Notes under the pieces: generated by a model
What the model saw: the letters and a program-made list of their open reading frames with translations, nothing else
Databases searched by the model: none
Told to the model about the DNA's origin: nothing
Made by a program: the position numbers and the translations under genes
Shown: positions 28,054 to 40,244 of the stretch, piece after piece
How positions within the stretch are numbered: position 1 is the first letter of the stretch
How the letters are laid out: the number at the start of each line of letters is the position of its first letter
From: Pseudomonas sp. LBUM920
GTDB lineage: Bacteria > Pseudomonadota > Gammaproteobacteria > Pseudomonadales > Pseudomonadaceae
Length of the DNA: 64,000 bases
Direction of reading: 5' to 3'
Assembly (NCBI RefSeq): GCF_003852315.1
Contig: NZ_CP027762.1
Span: forward strand, 5,561,501 to 5,625,500

Positions 28054-28437
28054 TTACTTCTGCTCTTGAGCTGGAGGTACGTCAGTCGCTGGAGTAGCCG
28101 ACTTTTGCTCTTGAAGCACCGGGACATCATCAGAAGCCGGTTTTGCTTTTGGTACTTCCAACACTGCTGGATTTGGGAGACCTACTTGAGTCAGCACATG
28201 AGCTTTCTCTTTAGCAAAGTAACCTAACCCCAAGCTGGTTATGAAGAAACCGGCGGCAAGTATAGCAGTAAACTTACTAAGAAAGGTAGAGGAACCTTGG
28301 CTTCCGAACACAGTATTTGAAGCACCTGCACCGAAAGACGCACCAGCATCCGCACCTTTACCCTGTTGCAACAAAACCAGGGCAACTACGCCCAGGGCAG
28401 CCAACAGATGAAAAACGACTACGACTGTTTCCAGCAT
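28054..28437 (-). CDS. secG: Preprotein translocase subunit SecG
   Basis: SecG is the small third subunit of the SecYEG channel. The start at 28437 gives MLETVVVVFHLLAALGVVAL; a longer frame upstream overlaps tpiA and is not supported. Two membrane segments (about residues 2-22 and 52-72) flank the conserved LLQQGKGADAGASFGAG stretch. The tail (about 80-127) is proline/alanine-rich with a degenerate repeat of the type PVLQEQKSAT/PPAQEQK. It is preceded by tpiA with a 4-base gap. Confidence 0.95.
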   Translation of the reverse strand: MLETVVVVFHLLAALGVVALVLLQQGKGADAGASFGAGASNTVFGSQGSSTFLSKFTAILAAGFFITSLGLGYFAKEKAHVLTQVGLPNPAVLEVPKAKPASDDVPVLQEQKSATPATDVPPAQEQK

Positions 28438-28441
28438 TTTT

Positions 28442-29197
28442 TCAGTTTCCCGCGGCGCGACAGATCGCACCGAACTCATCTGCATTCAGGGAAGCTCCAC
28501 CAATGAGCCCCCCATCGATATCCGGCATGCCGAACAGTTCGACCGCATTGGCCGCCTTCACGCTGCCGCCGTATAGAAGCCGCACACCTTGCGCGACTTC
28601 AGAATTCTCTGCCGCCAACTGAGCGCGGATGGCTGCGTGCACATCCTGCGCCTGTTGCGGTGTAGCAGTCAGCCCGGTGCCAATGGCCCAGACCGGCTCG
28701 TAAGCAATGACTGCCTTTGCAAACGCACCAACACCCAGCTCCTCGATGATGCTGCCCAGCTGACGCGAGACAACTTCAAGAGTCTTGCCCGATTCACGCT
28801 GCTCCAGGGTCTCCCCTATGCACAACACTGGAATCAAGCCACAAGCCTGTGCCGCTGCGAACTTGCGATTGAGCGTCCCATCACGCTCGCCCATCATCTG
28901 ACGGCGCTCGGAGTGCCCGACAAGCACATAGGAACAACCCGCATCTACCAGCTGACTCGGCGAAATCTCGCCGGTCAACGCACCTTGCATGGGCTCCACC
29001 GCAGAGTTCTGCGCGCCGACCTGAATCGACTTACCTTTCAAGCCATCAACAACCTGGTTGATATGCAAGCAAGGCGGGAAAACCGCAACATCAACACCGC
29101 TAGGCAAGGCCAAGTGACGAAGGCCATTGATCAGCTCAGCGACACTGGCGCGGGTACCGTGCATCTTCCAGTTACCAGCTACCATAGTGCGACGCAT
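28442..29197 (-). CDS. tpiA: Triosephosphate isomerase
   Basis: Interconverts dihydroxyacetone phosphate and glyceraldehyde-3-phosphate. The 251 residues are a complete TIM barrel: the start GNWKMHG carries the catalytic lysine (K12), VLVGHSERRQ the catalytic histidine, and AYEPVWAIGTG the catalytic glutamate, followed by LYGGSVKAANA. The order glmM-tpiA-secG is conserved in Pseudomonas. Confidence 0.97.
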   Translation of the reverse strand: MRRTMVAGNWKMHGTRASVAELINGLRHLALPSGVDVAVFPPCLHINQVVDGLKGKSIQVGAQNSAVEPMQGALTGEISPSQLVDAGCSYVLVGHSERRQMMGERDGTLNRKFAAAQACGLIPVLCIGETLEQRESGKTLEVVSRQLGSIIEELGVGAFAKAVIAYEPVWAIGTGLTATPQQAQDVHAAIRAQLAAENSEVAQGVRLLYGGSVKAANAVELFGMPDIDGGLIGGASLNADEFGAICRAAGN

Positions 29198-29263
29198 GCT
29201 GTACCTCGTCGGTCAAAGTGGGCGCAGATGTTACCCAACCACATCATCACTGGCAAGCCGAAT

Positions 29264-30601
29264 TCAGGCGCAAATTTCAGTTACCAGTTTTGCCAGGTCT
29301 TCGGCATGGCCACGAACCTGTGTTTCGTCTTCGCCCTCGACCATGACGCGCACCAGAGGCTCTGTGCCGGACTTGCGCAACAGCACCCGCCCACGCCCCG
29401 CCATTGCCAGGGTCACGCGCTCGCACGCGTCTTTGACAGCTGGGTGCTCAATCGGGTTTTCGCCACCGGCAAAACGCACATTGAGCAGAACCTGCGGGCA
29501 CTTACGCAGCGCCTGTCGCGCCTGAGCGAGACTCTCTTCACGGCGACGCAACGACAACAACACTTGCAGAGCAGCAATGATGGCATCGCCCGTGGTGGTG
29601 TGCTGGAAGCAGACAACATGCCCGGAGTTTTCACCCCCCACCTGCCAGTTACGCTCCAGCAGCTCGGCGATCACATACCGGTCACCGACGTTGGCGCGTA
29701 CGAACGGAATACCCAGCTCAGCCAGAGCGAGCTCAAGCCCGAGATTACTCATCAATGTGCCGACGACACCACCTTGCAGCTTGTTACGCTCATGCAGGTC
29801 GCGAGCGATGATAAACAGCAGGTCATCGCCATCAACCACGGTACCGGTATGATCCACCATCAACACGCGGTCGCCATCGCCATCAAAGGCGATGCCCAGG
29901 TCGGCATGCTCAGCCAGAACGGCCGCCTGCAGCTGCCCCATGTGGGTAGAGCCGCAATTATCATTGATGTTCAAGCCGTTCGGTTGCGCCGACAGCACCG
30001 TCACGTCCGCACCCAGCTCTTTGAATACACTTGGAGCCACCTTATAGGTTGCACCGTGGGCACAGTCGATAACGATCTTCAGCCCGGCAAAATTGGTACT
30101 GCTCGGCACGCTGCTCTTGCAAAACTCGATATAACGGCCCGATGCATCGTTGATACGCGAGACCTTGCCCAACTTGCTGGACTCAACCACCGTCATCGGT
30201 GCATCCAGTAGCTCTTCAATCATCAACTCGATCTCATCCGGCAACTTGGTGCCCTGGCCCGAGAAGAATTTGATGCCATTGTCATCATGGGGATTGTGCG
30301 ACGCACTGATCACGATACCGGCTTCAGCGTGAAAGGTACGCGTCAGGTAAGCGATCGCAGGCGTCGGCATTGGCCCCAACAGCATCACATCAGCACCGGC
30401 GGCGGACAAACCCGCCTCCAGCGCGGATTCGAACATATAACCCGAAATACGGGTGTCCTTGCCCACCAGAATCCGGCAAGCGCCCATGCTACGGAACGCC
30501 ATGCCTGCCGCCCAGCCCAGCTTGAGCATGAAATCAGGAGTAATCGGGAATTCACCGACCCGACCGCGAATACCGTCGGTGCCAAAATATTTTTTAGTCA
30601 T
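29264..30601 (-). CDS. glmM: Phosphoglucosamine mutase
   Basis: Converts glucosamine-6-phosphate to glucosamine-1-phosphate for UDP-GlcNAc, peptidoglycan and LPS. The active-site serine lies in VISASHNPHDDNGIKFF (around residue 101). The metal-binding loop is FDGDGDRVLMVD (around 240-250), and the phosphate-binding loop near the C-terminus is RKSGTEPLVRVMVEG. Its 445 residues are normal. It follows folP after 16 bases, the classic folP-glmM pair. Confidence 0.97.
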   Translation of the reverse strand: MTKKYFGTDGIRGRVGEFPITPDFMLKLGWAAGMAFRSMGACRILVGKDTRISGYMFESALEAGLSAAGADVMLLGPMPTPAIAYLTRTFHAEAGIVISASHNPHDDNGIKFFSGQGTKLPDEIELMIEELLDAPMTVVESSKLGKVSRINDASGRYIEFCKSSVPSSTNFAGLKIVIDCAHGATYKVAPSVFKELGADVTVLSAQPNGLNINDNCGSTHMGQLQAAVLAEHADLGIAFDGDGDRVLMVDHTGTVVDGDDLLFIIARDLHERNKLQGGVVGTLMSNLGLELALAELGIPFVRANVGDRYVIAELLERNWQVGGENSGHVVCFQHTTTGDAIIAALQVLLSLRRREESLAQARQALRKCPQVLLNVRFAGGENPIEHPAVKDACERVTLAMAGRGRVLLRKSGTEPLVRVMVEGEDETQVRGHAEDLAKLVTEICA

Positions 30602-30617
30602 AAGTGCTCCGTCATTC

Positions 30618-31469
30618 TTATTCGGCTGATTCTACAGCGGCAATCATACGCACCACATCGACTGTCTCGGCGACATCATGCACGCGCAAAATTCGCGCGC
30701 CTTTGGTCATGGCAAGCGCAGCAAGCGCCAGACCGCCGTACAGCCGCTCGCCTACCGGGCGGTTCAAGGCCAGCCCTATCATGCTCTTGCGCGAAACACC
30801 GACCAACAAGGGCCGACCAAGGGCGTGCAGGGCTTCCATATGTTTAAAGAGGCTCAAATTGTGCTGAAGCGTCTTGGCAAAGCCAAACCCGGGATCAAGG
30901 ATGATCTTATCGGCAGCGATTCCCGCCTTGGCGCACTGAGCGATCCTTTCAACAAGAAACCCACTCACTTCACTCACCAGGTCGTCATAATGCGGGCTGT
31001 CCTGCATGTTGCCGGGCTCTCCCAGCATATGCATCAGGCACACCGGAAGGCCGGTTGCCGCCGCGGCATCCAGGGCTCCGTCTCGCTGTAGGGAGCGCAC
31101 ATCGTTGATCAGGCCCGCACCCAGGCGCGCCGTCTCACGCATTACTGCCGGCGTGGATGTATCAACCGAGATGATCACATCAAGCTCGCGGGCGATACGC
31201 TCAACTATCGGTGCAACGCGCTCCAGCTCCTCCAAGGGAGAAACAACACGCGCTCCGGGGCGAGTCGATTCGCCACCAACATCAATCAACGTTGCTCCCG
31301 CCAGCACCATAGCCTCGGCGTGACGCAACGCAGCGTCCTGCTGACTGAAACGGCCGCCGTCGGAAAAGGAATCAGGAGTTACATTAAGAATGCCCATGAC
31401 GTGTGTATGGGCCAAATCAAGAACCCGGTTGCCGCAAGGCAACCGGGTGGAGGACGACGCAGAAGTCAT
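30618..31469 (-). CDS. folP: Dihydropteroate synthase
   Basis: Condenses the pyrophosphorylated pterin made by FolK with p-aminobenzoate; this is the sulfonamide target. Both family signatures are seen: MGILNVTPDSFSDGG (around residues 25-39) and GATLIDVGGESTRPGA (around 58-73). DPGFGFAKTLQHNL and VGVSRKSMIG follow. The length of 283 residues is normal. It follows ftsH after only 8 bases, so it belongs to the ftsH-folP-glmM operon. Confidence 0.97.
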   Translation of the reverse strand: MTSASSSTRLPCGNRVLDLAHTHVMGILNVTPDSFSDGGRFSQQDAALRHAEAMVLAGATLIDVGGESTRPGARVVSPLEELERVAPIVERIARELDVIISVDTSTPAVMRETARLGAGLINDVRSLQRDGALDAAAATGLPVCLMHMLGEPGNMQDSPHYDDLVSEVSGFLVERIAQCAKAGIAADKIILDPGFGFAKTLQHNLSLFKHMEALHALGRPLLVGVSRKSMIGLALNRPVGERLYGGLALAALAMTKGARILRVHDVAETVDVVRMIAAVESAE

Positions 31470-31477
31470 TTCAAACC

Positions 31478-33397
31478 TTAGTGGTCAGCCGCAGGGCCAC
31501 CGATCGGGGTTTCAGGGCGTTCGTTCTGAACCACTGGCGGGGTGCCAGAGGTGCCTGAACCGCCTTCCCAGTCGCGAGGCTCACGAGGCGTACGACCGGC
31601 CATAATGTCGTCGATCTGGTCGGCGTCAATGGTCTCGTACTTCATCAGCGCATCAGCCATTGCATCCAGCTTGTCGCGGTTGTCAGTCAGGATCTGCTTG
31701 GCAGTGCCGTAGCACTGGTCAATGATGCTGCGCACCTCGGAGTCGATCAGCTTGGCCGTCTCACCGGAGAAGCTGGCGCTTTGACCGCCGCCGCCACGCC
31801 CCAGGAACACTTCGCCATCTTCTTCGGCATACATCAATGGACCAAGTTTCTCCGACAAGCCCCACTTGGTCACCATGTTTCGCGCAATCTGGCTGGCGCG
31901 CATGATGTCGTTGGAGGCACCGGTGGTCACACCGTCAAAGCCCAAGGTCATTTCTTCAGCAATTCGGCCACCGTACAGCGAGCAGATCTGGCTGATCAGC
32001 GCTCGCTTGGAGAGGCTGTAACGATCCTCTTCCGGCAGGAACATGGTGACACCCAGCGCGCGACCACGAGGGATGATCGACACTTTGTAAACCGGGTCAT
32101 GCTCAGGCACAACACGACCCACAATGGCGTGACCGGCTTCGTGATAAGCGGTGTTCTGCTTCTCTTTTTCAGACATGACCATGGATTTGCGCTCGGCACC
32201 CATCATGATCTTGTCTTTTGCCAGCTCGAACTCTTTCATTTCAACGATGCGCTTACCGGTACGGGCAGCGAACAACGAAGCCTCGTTCACCAGGTTGGCA
32301 AGGTCTGCACCGGAGAAACCTGGCGTGCCACGAGCAATCACGGCAGGCGCCACGTCGTCGCCCATCGGTACTTTGCGCATGTGCACTTTCAGAATCTGTT
32401 CGCGACCGCGGATGTCCGGCAGGCCAACCACCACCTGACGGTCAAAACGACCTGGACGCAGCAGCGCAGGGTCCAATACGTCAGGGCGGTTAGTCGCAGC
32501 AATGACGATGATGCCGTCATTCATTTCGAAGCCGTCCATCTCCACCAGCAACTGGTTGAGGGTCTGCTCACGCTCATCGTGACCGCCGCCCATGCCAGCA
32601 CCACGATGGCGACCAACAGCGTCGATTTCATCGATGAAGATGATGCACGGTGCGTGCTTCTTGGCCTGTTCGAACATATCGCGAACACGGCTGGCACCCA
32701 CACCAACAAACATTTCGACGAAGTCAGAACCGGAAATGGTGAAGAACGGCACTTTGGCTTCGCCGGCAATCGCCTTGGCGAGCAAGGTTTTACCGGTACC
32801 CGGAGGACCAACCATCAATACGCCGCGTGGAATACGGCCACCCAGGCGTTGGAACTTGCCCGGATCGCGCAGGAACTCGACCAACTCACCAACTTCTTCC
32901 TTGGCTTCGTCGCAACCTGCAACGTCAGCCAGGGTTGTCTTCACCTGATCCTCGGAGAGCAGGCGTGCCTTGCTCTTGCCGAAGCTCATCGGCCCACCCT
33001 TGCCTCCCGCACCGCCTTGCATCTGGCGCATGAAGAACATGAACACAGCGATAATCACCAGTATCGGGAAGCTGGCCACCAGGAGTTGAGTCCAGATGCT
33101 CTGCTGCTCAGGCTGCTTGCCTTCGACGACTACGTGGTTATCCACCAAATCGCCAATCAGACCGTTGTCCTGAATAGCCGGACGAATGGTCTTGAAGCTG
33201 TCGCCATCGTTGCGCTTGCCGGTGATCACATAGCCATCAACCGCTACGCGCTCGACCTTGCCATCCTTAACTTGCTGGATGAAGTCGGAATAGTTGAGGG
33301 TCTGCGGCTCGTTAGGGCTGGAGAAGTTGTTCATCACCGTCACCAGGACTGCCGCGATGATCAACCACAGGATCAGATTCTTTGCCATATCGTTCAA
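31478..33397 (-). CDS. ftsH: ATP-dependent zinc metalloprotease FtsH
   Basis: Membrane-anchored AAA+ protease degrading membrane and regulatory proteins. Two N-terminal membrane segments (LILWLIIAAVLVTVM and LLVASFPILVIIAVFMFFM) flank a periplasmic domain. Walker A is GPPGTGKT (near residue 200), Walker B IIFIDEID, the second region of homology RPGRFDRQV, and the zinc motif HEAGH (near 420). The ribosome site GAGGG is well spaced (7 bases) for a TTG start at 33397, but 16 bases from the ATG at 33388 that is the usual family start, so the TTG is retained. Length 639 residues. Confidence 0.97.
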   Translation of the reverse strand: MNDMAKNLILWLIIAAVLVTVMNNFSSPNEPQTLNYSDFIQQVKDGKVERVAVDGYVITGKRNDGDSFKTIRPAIQDNGLIGDLVDNHVVVEGKQPEQQSIWTQLLVASFPILVIIAVFMFFMRQMQGGAGGKGGPMSFGKSKARLLSEDQVKTTLADVAGCDEAKEEVGELVEFLRDPGKFQRLGGRIPRGVLMVGPPGTGKTLLAKAIAGEAKVPFFTISGSDFVEMFVGVGASRVRDMFEQAKKHAPCIIFIDEIDAVGRHRGAGMGGGHDEREQTLNQLLVEMDGFEMNDGIIVIAATNRPDVLDPALLRPGRFDRQVVVGLPDIRGREQILKVHMRKVPMGDDVAPAVIARGTPGFSGADLANLVNEASLFAARTGKRIVEMKEFELAKDKIMMGAERKSMVMSEKEKQNTAYHEAGHAIVGRVVPEHDPVYKVSIIPRGRALGVTMFLPEEDRYSLSKRALISQICSLYGGRIAEEMTLGFDGVTTGASNDIMRASQIARNMVTKWGLSEKLGPLMYAEEDGEVFLGRGGGGQSASFSGETAKLIDSEVRSIIDQCYGTAKQILTDNRDKLDAMADALMKYETIDADQIDDIMAGRTPREPRDWEGGSGTSGTPPVVQNERPETPIGGPAADH

Positions 33398-33588
33398 TTA
33401 ACTACCCTCTGAAGCAAGCTCCGCTACTGGCGCGCGCTTCGCATGATATTCACCGGCCTAACTTACTACATTACCTACAACTCTGGCAGGCGCCGTCTGT
33501 AACCCTTTGTGAAACTTTGACTACACAATATTCGTAAAGCTTCGTGACGAAAGCGATATAAAAAAACCTATCGCCTTCCTCGAATTCC

Positions 33589-34239
33589 TCAAAAACGCTC
33601 TTCACTCGCCGCACCTTCAACACCGCGGAAGCCGCGGCACAACAGGTATTGCTCTCGAGACCTGTCCCGAGAAGAGTCTGGCTTGCGCGTTTGCACCTTG
33701 TCGAACAACTTGCGAATGTTCTTGTGGTACTCGTCAAAACCTTCGCCCTGGAAGACTTTCACCAGAAAATCCCCACCCGGACGCAACACCCGACCCGCCA
33801 AATCCAGCGCCAGTTCACACAGGAACATTGCGCGCGGCATATCGACGGCCGGTAATCCACTCATATTGGGGGCCATGTCGGAAATCACAAGGTCTACCTG
33901 CGAATTTCCCACCGCCTCGAGGATCTCTGCGAGCACGGCGTCCTGGGTGAAGTCACCGTGAACAAAGGTCACATCCGGGATGCTGTCCATTTCCAGGATG
34001 TCGGAAGCAATCAAACGGCCCTGCCCACCAATCAGACGACTGGTCACCTGGGACCAACCACCAGGGGCCGCGCCAAGATCAATAACGCTCATGCCGGGGC
34101 GAATCAATTTGTCCTTGTCCTGTATCTCAAGGAGCTTGTAGCTGGCCCGCGAACGGTACCCGTCCTTTTGCGCCTTTTTGACGTAAGGATCGTTGAAATG
34201 CTCTTGCAGCCACTTAAGGCTAGTTTTGGAACGGGCCAC
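33589..34239 (-). CDS. rlmE: 23S rRNA 2'-O-methyltransferase RlmE (FtsJ/RrmJ)
   Basis: Methylates the 2'-hydroxyl of U2552 in the A loop of 23S rRNA, in a late 50S assembly step. SAM motif I is VIDLGAAPGGWSQ (around residues 48-60), and the K-D-K-E catalytic set is consistent with K38-region RSRASYKLLEI, the D in LVISDMAPNMSG (near 124) and FLVKVFQGEG (near 160). The protein has 216 residues. It precedes ftsH by 191 bases, the usual rlmE-ftsH order, and is divergent from yhbY. Confidence 0.96.
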   Translation of the reverse strand: MARSKTSLKWLQEHFNDPYVKKAQKDGYRSRASYKLLEIQDKDKLIRPGMSVIDLGAAPGGWSQVTSRLIGGQGRLIASDILEMDSIPDVTFVHGDFTQDAVLAEILEAVGNSQVDLVISDMAPNMSGLPAVDMPRAMFLCELALDLAGRVLRPGGDFLVKVFQGEGFDEYHKNIRKLFDKVQTRKPDSSRDRSREQYLLCRGFRGVEGAASEERF

Positions 34240-34345
34240 GGGCCACCTCGAAAAATAAAACGGGTCGTGATTAACTGGGCGGTCCCGGACTCGCTCGGGT
34301 AAACTGGCCGCCGCTTTTTACAAGATCAGACGCAGGGGTCAGATT

Positions 34346-34654
34346 ATGCCGCTCACTCAAGAGCAGAAGAAACAGTACAAATCCATTGGCCACCATCTGA
34401 AACCAGTTCTGATTGTGGCAGACAACGGTTTGACTGAAGGTGTGTTAGCCGAACTTGAACGCGCATTGGGCGATCACGAACTGATCAAGATCAAGGTCAA
34501 CATCCTTGACCGCGAAGCGCGTTTGGCCGCCGTTGCAGAACTGTGCAAGGTCGGCAAAGCGGATCTGGTTCAGGTCATTGGCAAGATGGCGCTGCTGTAT
34601 CGCAAGAACTTCAGCGTCAACAAGCAACTGTCGAACGTACACCGCTTCAAGTAA
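34346..34654 (+). CDS. yhbY: CRM-domain RNA-binding protein YhbY
   Basis: A small (102-residue) CRM-domain protein that associates with pre-50S ribosomal particles. The family pattern is seen in IGHHLKPVLIVADNGLTEGVLAELERALGDHELIKIKV (in part, residues 13-50) and the GKMALLYRK GxxG-like loop. It is divergent from rlmE across 106 bases, in line with a joint role in large-subunit maturation. Confidence 0.93.
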   Translation: MPLTQEQKKQYKSIGHHLKPVLIVADNGLTEGVLAELERALGDHELIKIKVNILDREARLAAVAELCKVGKADLVQVIGKMALLYRKNFSVNKQLSNVHRFK

Positions 34655-34662
34655 TAAAAGGG

Positions 34663-35067
34663 TCACGGGCGTGCTTCGCGCGCCCCGCCACTCCATCCTG
34701 GCGCCGGTTGCAACACCAGCACCAAGCCGGAGAACCCTAGCACAAGATAGCTGAATAGCTGCCAGCGCAACGCTTCCGGCAGCCACGTATGCACCACGCA
34801 AAACATTGCGCATGCGTACAGCGCCATCAACAGCAGTTGGCCGCGAATATCCCGCCACAAACTCCCCAAGCCTTCGGCCTTGATCAGCACCAGCACCTGG
34901 AGCGTCACGCACGCCGCCGCAAAACCTACCAGCAGCGCGCTGAGCAATCCGTCGATTTCATCGATCAACAACGGCGCCAGGCCAATCAGGCCCAGCGTCG
35001 GCAGTAAACCAATGTGTAACAACCACACGCCGCCCACCCAAAGCATCTGGGCAAGCTGCCAAAGCAT
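34663..35067 (-). CDS. DUF4149-type small membrane protein
   Basis: The 134-residue protein has four hydrophobic segments (around residues 5-30, 38-62, 75-95 and 100-118) and is probably an inner membrane protein. It matches in position and type the DUF4149-like gene found after greA in pseudomonads. Function unknown. The start MLWQLAQMLWVGG (ATG 35065-35067) directly follows a strong hairpin after greA; a longer start inside greA (35118) is possible. It converges with yhbY, with 8 bases between the two stops. Confidence 0.7.
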   Translation of the reverse strand: MLWQLAQMLWVGGVWLLHIGLLPTLGLIGLAPLLIDEIDGLLSALLVGFAAACVTLQVLVLIKAEGLGSLWRDIRGQLLLMALYACAMFCVVHTWLPEALRWQLFSYLVLGFSGLVLVLQPAPGWSGGAREARP

Positions 35068-35090
35068 GGCGCCCGCACGAAGCGGGCGCC
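35068..35090 (-). terminator. Hairpin after greA abutting the next start codon
   Basis: A perfect 9-base-pair stem GGCGCCCGC/GCGGGCGCC with a 5-base loop. On the minus strand it starts 5 bases after the greA stop and ends exactly one base before the ATG of the membrane-protein gene. No T run follows. It may attenuate transcription or hide the ribosome site. Confidence 0.6.
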
Positions 35091-35095
35091 GTCTT

Positions 35096-35568
35096 TCAGA
35101 TGTGACGAACTTCAACAATCTCGTACTCGATTACGCCACCAGGTGTTTTCACCGCCACCACGTCACCCTCTTCCTTGGCAATCAAGGCGCGGGCAAGAGG
35201 CGAACCAACCGAGATCTTGCCGAGTTTGAAGTCAGCTTCGTCCTCGCCGACGATGTGATAAACAACGCGCTCATCCGTCTCGACGTTGGCGATTTCCACG
35301 GTGGTACCGAAAATCACTTTGCCAGTATGCGGGATGGTCGTGACGTCGATGATCACCGCGTTCTGCATACGGCCTTCGATGTCACGGATCCGCGCTTCGA
35401 CCATACCCTGCTGCTCGCGAGCAGCATGGTATTCAGCGTTTTCCTTCAAGTCACCCAGCTCGCGAGCCGTACCGATGTCCTGGCTCAGCTTCGGACGGAC
35501 GACCTTGGTCAGATGGGCGTGTTCCTCTTCCAGGGCCTTGGCGCCCTGGACAGTCATTGGGTATTTGG

Positions 35569-35572
<4 letters not shown>
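35096..35572 (-). CDS. greA: Transcription elongation factor GreA
   Basis: GreA rescues backtracked RNA polymerase by stimulating transcript cleavage. The 158 residues have an N-terminal coiled coil with the acidic tip (LKENAEYHAAREQQ, around residues 42-56) and a C-terminal FKBP-like domain (GSPLARALIAKEEGDVVAVKTPGG). Its ATG overlaps the carB stop by four bases, so translation is coupled to carB. Confidence 0.97.
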
Positions 35573-38790
<3,218 letters not shown>

Positions 38791-38895
38791 GGGTTTGTCA
38801 CTCAAATCCGCAGGTCAGTCGGCAAGCCGTCTTGAACACTCTTTGAAGAGCCTGCGGGGGCCACCGAGATTCGGGGCCGCCCGCAAGCCGCTCAG

Positions 38896-40032
38896 TCAGC
38901 GTCGCTTGGCCATCTCATTGATGAAACGGTCGAACAGCGGCGCTACGTCGTTCGGGCCCGGGCTTGCTTCAGGGTGGCCCTGGAAGCTGAACGCGCTCTT
39001 GTCAGTGCGCTCGATGCCTTGAAGGGAACCGTCGAACAGCGACTTGTGAATCGCGCGCACGTTAGCCGGCAAAGTCGCTTCATCCACCGCAAAACCGTGG
39101 TTCTGGCTGGTGATCATCACAACGCCAGTGTCCAGGTCCTGCACAGGGTGGTTGGCGCCGTGGTGGCCGTGACCCATTTTCAGAGTCTTGGCGCCGGAGG
39201 CCAGGGCCAGCAGTTGGTGACCGAGGCAGATACCGAATACCGGAATCTCGGTTTCCAGCACTTCCTTGATCGCCTTGATGGCGTAGTCGCAAGGCTCGGG
39301 ATCACCCGGGCCGTTGGACAGGAACACACCGTCCGGCTGCAGGGCCAGCACGTCGCTGGCCGGGGTTTGCGCCGGCACTACGGTCACGCGGCAACCGCGC
39401 TCTACCAGCATGCGCAGGATGTTGTACTTGATCCCGTAGTCGTAGGCGACCACATGGTATTGCAGGTCAGCTGCAGCGATGGTCTCGTGGCTGTCGGTCT
39501 TCAAATCCCAGACAGTGGAGCGCCACTCGTACTGCTCTTTGGTGCTGACAACTTTCGCCAGGTCCATGCCTTTCAGACCGGGGAAGCCTTGCGCTGCGGC
39601 GATCGCCGCTTCTTCGGAAATATTGTCACCCGCCATGATGCAGCCGTTCTGCGAGCCTTTTTCACGCAGGATGCGTGTCAGGCGGCGCGTGTCGATACCG
39701 GCGATTGCCACCACATTGTTGGCTTTCAGGTAATCGGACAGCGACATCGTGTTACGCCAGTTGCTCGCAACCAGTGGCAGGTCACGAATGACCAGGCCAG
39801 CCGACCACACACGATCAGACTCGACGTCTTCCGGTGTAGTACCGGTGTTGCCGATGTGCGGATAGGTCAGGGTAACGATCTGTTGGGCGTAGGAAGGATC
39901 GGTAAGGATTTCCTGATAGCCGGTCATGGCAGTGTTAAACACTACCTCTCCAACGGTTTGACCGTCGGCTCCAATGGCTTCGCCGCGAAAAATGCTGCCA
40001 TCAGCAAGGGCGAGTATGGCTGGCTTAGTCAA
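38896..40032 (-). CDS. carA: Carbamoyl-phosphate synthase small subunit
   Basis: Glutaminase subunit that feeds ammonia to CarB. The class I amidotransferase domain (around residues 190-375) holds the nucleophile cysteine in FGICLGHQLLALA (near 269), with the H-x-E pair in FQGHPEASPGP near the end. Length 378 residues. The start is a TTG at 40030-40032 with a consensus ribosome site (GGAGG, 5 bases away). carB follows after 105 bases with no gene between. An attenuator-like terminator lies 46 bases upstream of the start. Confidence 0.96.
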   Translation of the reverse strand: MTKPAILALADGSIFRGEAIGADGQTVGEVVFNTAMTGYQEILTDPSYAQQIVTLTYPHIGNTGTTPEDVESDRVWSAGLVIRDLPLVASNWRNTMSLSDYLKANNVVAIAGIDTRRLTRILREKGSQNGCIMAGDNISEEAAIAAAQGFPGLKGMDLAKVVSTKEQYEWRSTVWDLKTDSHETIAAADLQYHVVAYDYGIKYNILRMLVERGCRVTVVPAQTPASDVLALQPDGVFLSNGPGDPEPCDYAIKAIKEVLETEIPVFGICLGHQLLALASGAKTLKMGHGHHGANHPVQDLDTGVVMITSQNHGFAVDEATLPANVRAIHKSLFDGSLQGIERTDKSAFSFQGHPEASPGPNDVAPLFDRFINEMAKRR

Positions 40033-40077
40033 GAAGACCTCCCGTAAATAAAGCCTGAAAGGGCGATCGCAGGTTGT

Positions 40078-40115
40078 AAAAAAGCGGAGTGACGTATGGA
40101 CACGTCACCCCGCTT
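40078..40115 (-). promoter_or_regulatory. Attenuator-like terminator in the carA leader
   Basis: On the minus strand a 14-base-pair stem (AAGCGG-GTGACGT type, with one mismatch) is followed by six T, a full intrinsic terminator, yet it lies between dapB and carA, 46 bases upstream of the carA start. Further upstream a short reading frame (GTG at about 40181, peptide MDQKSLFL) and the pairing GTGGAC/GTCCAC are seen. This suggests conditional termination of carA transcription. Confidence 0.65.
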
Positions 40116-40220
40116 CTTCACTGAATTATTCTGCGCGCTTTTAGTGGACACACTAAAGCTGTAGCTTACAGAAAAAGGCTTTTTTGGTCCACCGCTAATG
40201 AGCCTTAAAGGCAGGGGAAT

Positions 40221-40235
40221 GCGACAGGAAGTCGC
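40221..40235. promoter_or_regulatory. Palindrome upstream of carA
   Basis: GCGAC-AGGAA-GTCGC is a 15-base palindrome between the dapB terminator and the carA leader. Read on the minus strand it contains TGTCGC, the core of ArgR sites in Pseudomonas, so it may be an arginine-responsive operator. Only the palindrome is seen; the binding protein is a guess. Confidence 0.35.
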
Positions 40236-40244
40236 TTAGCGGGT

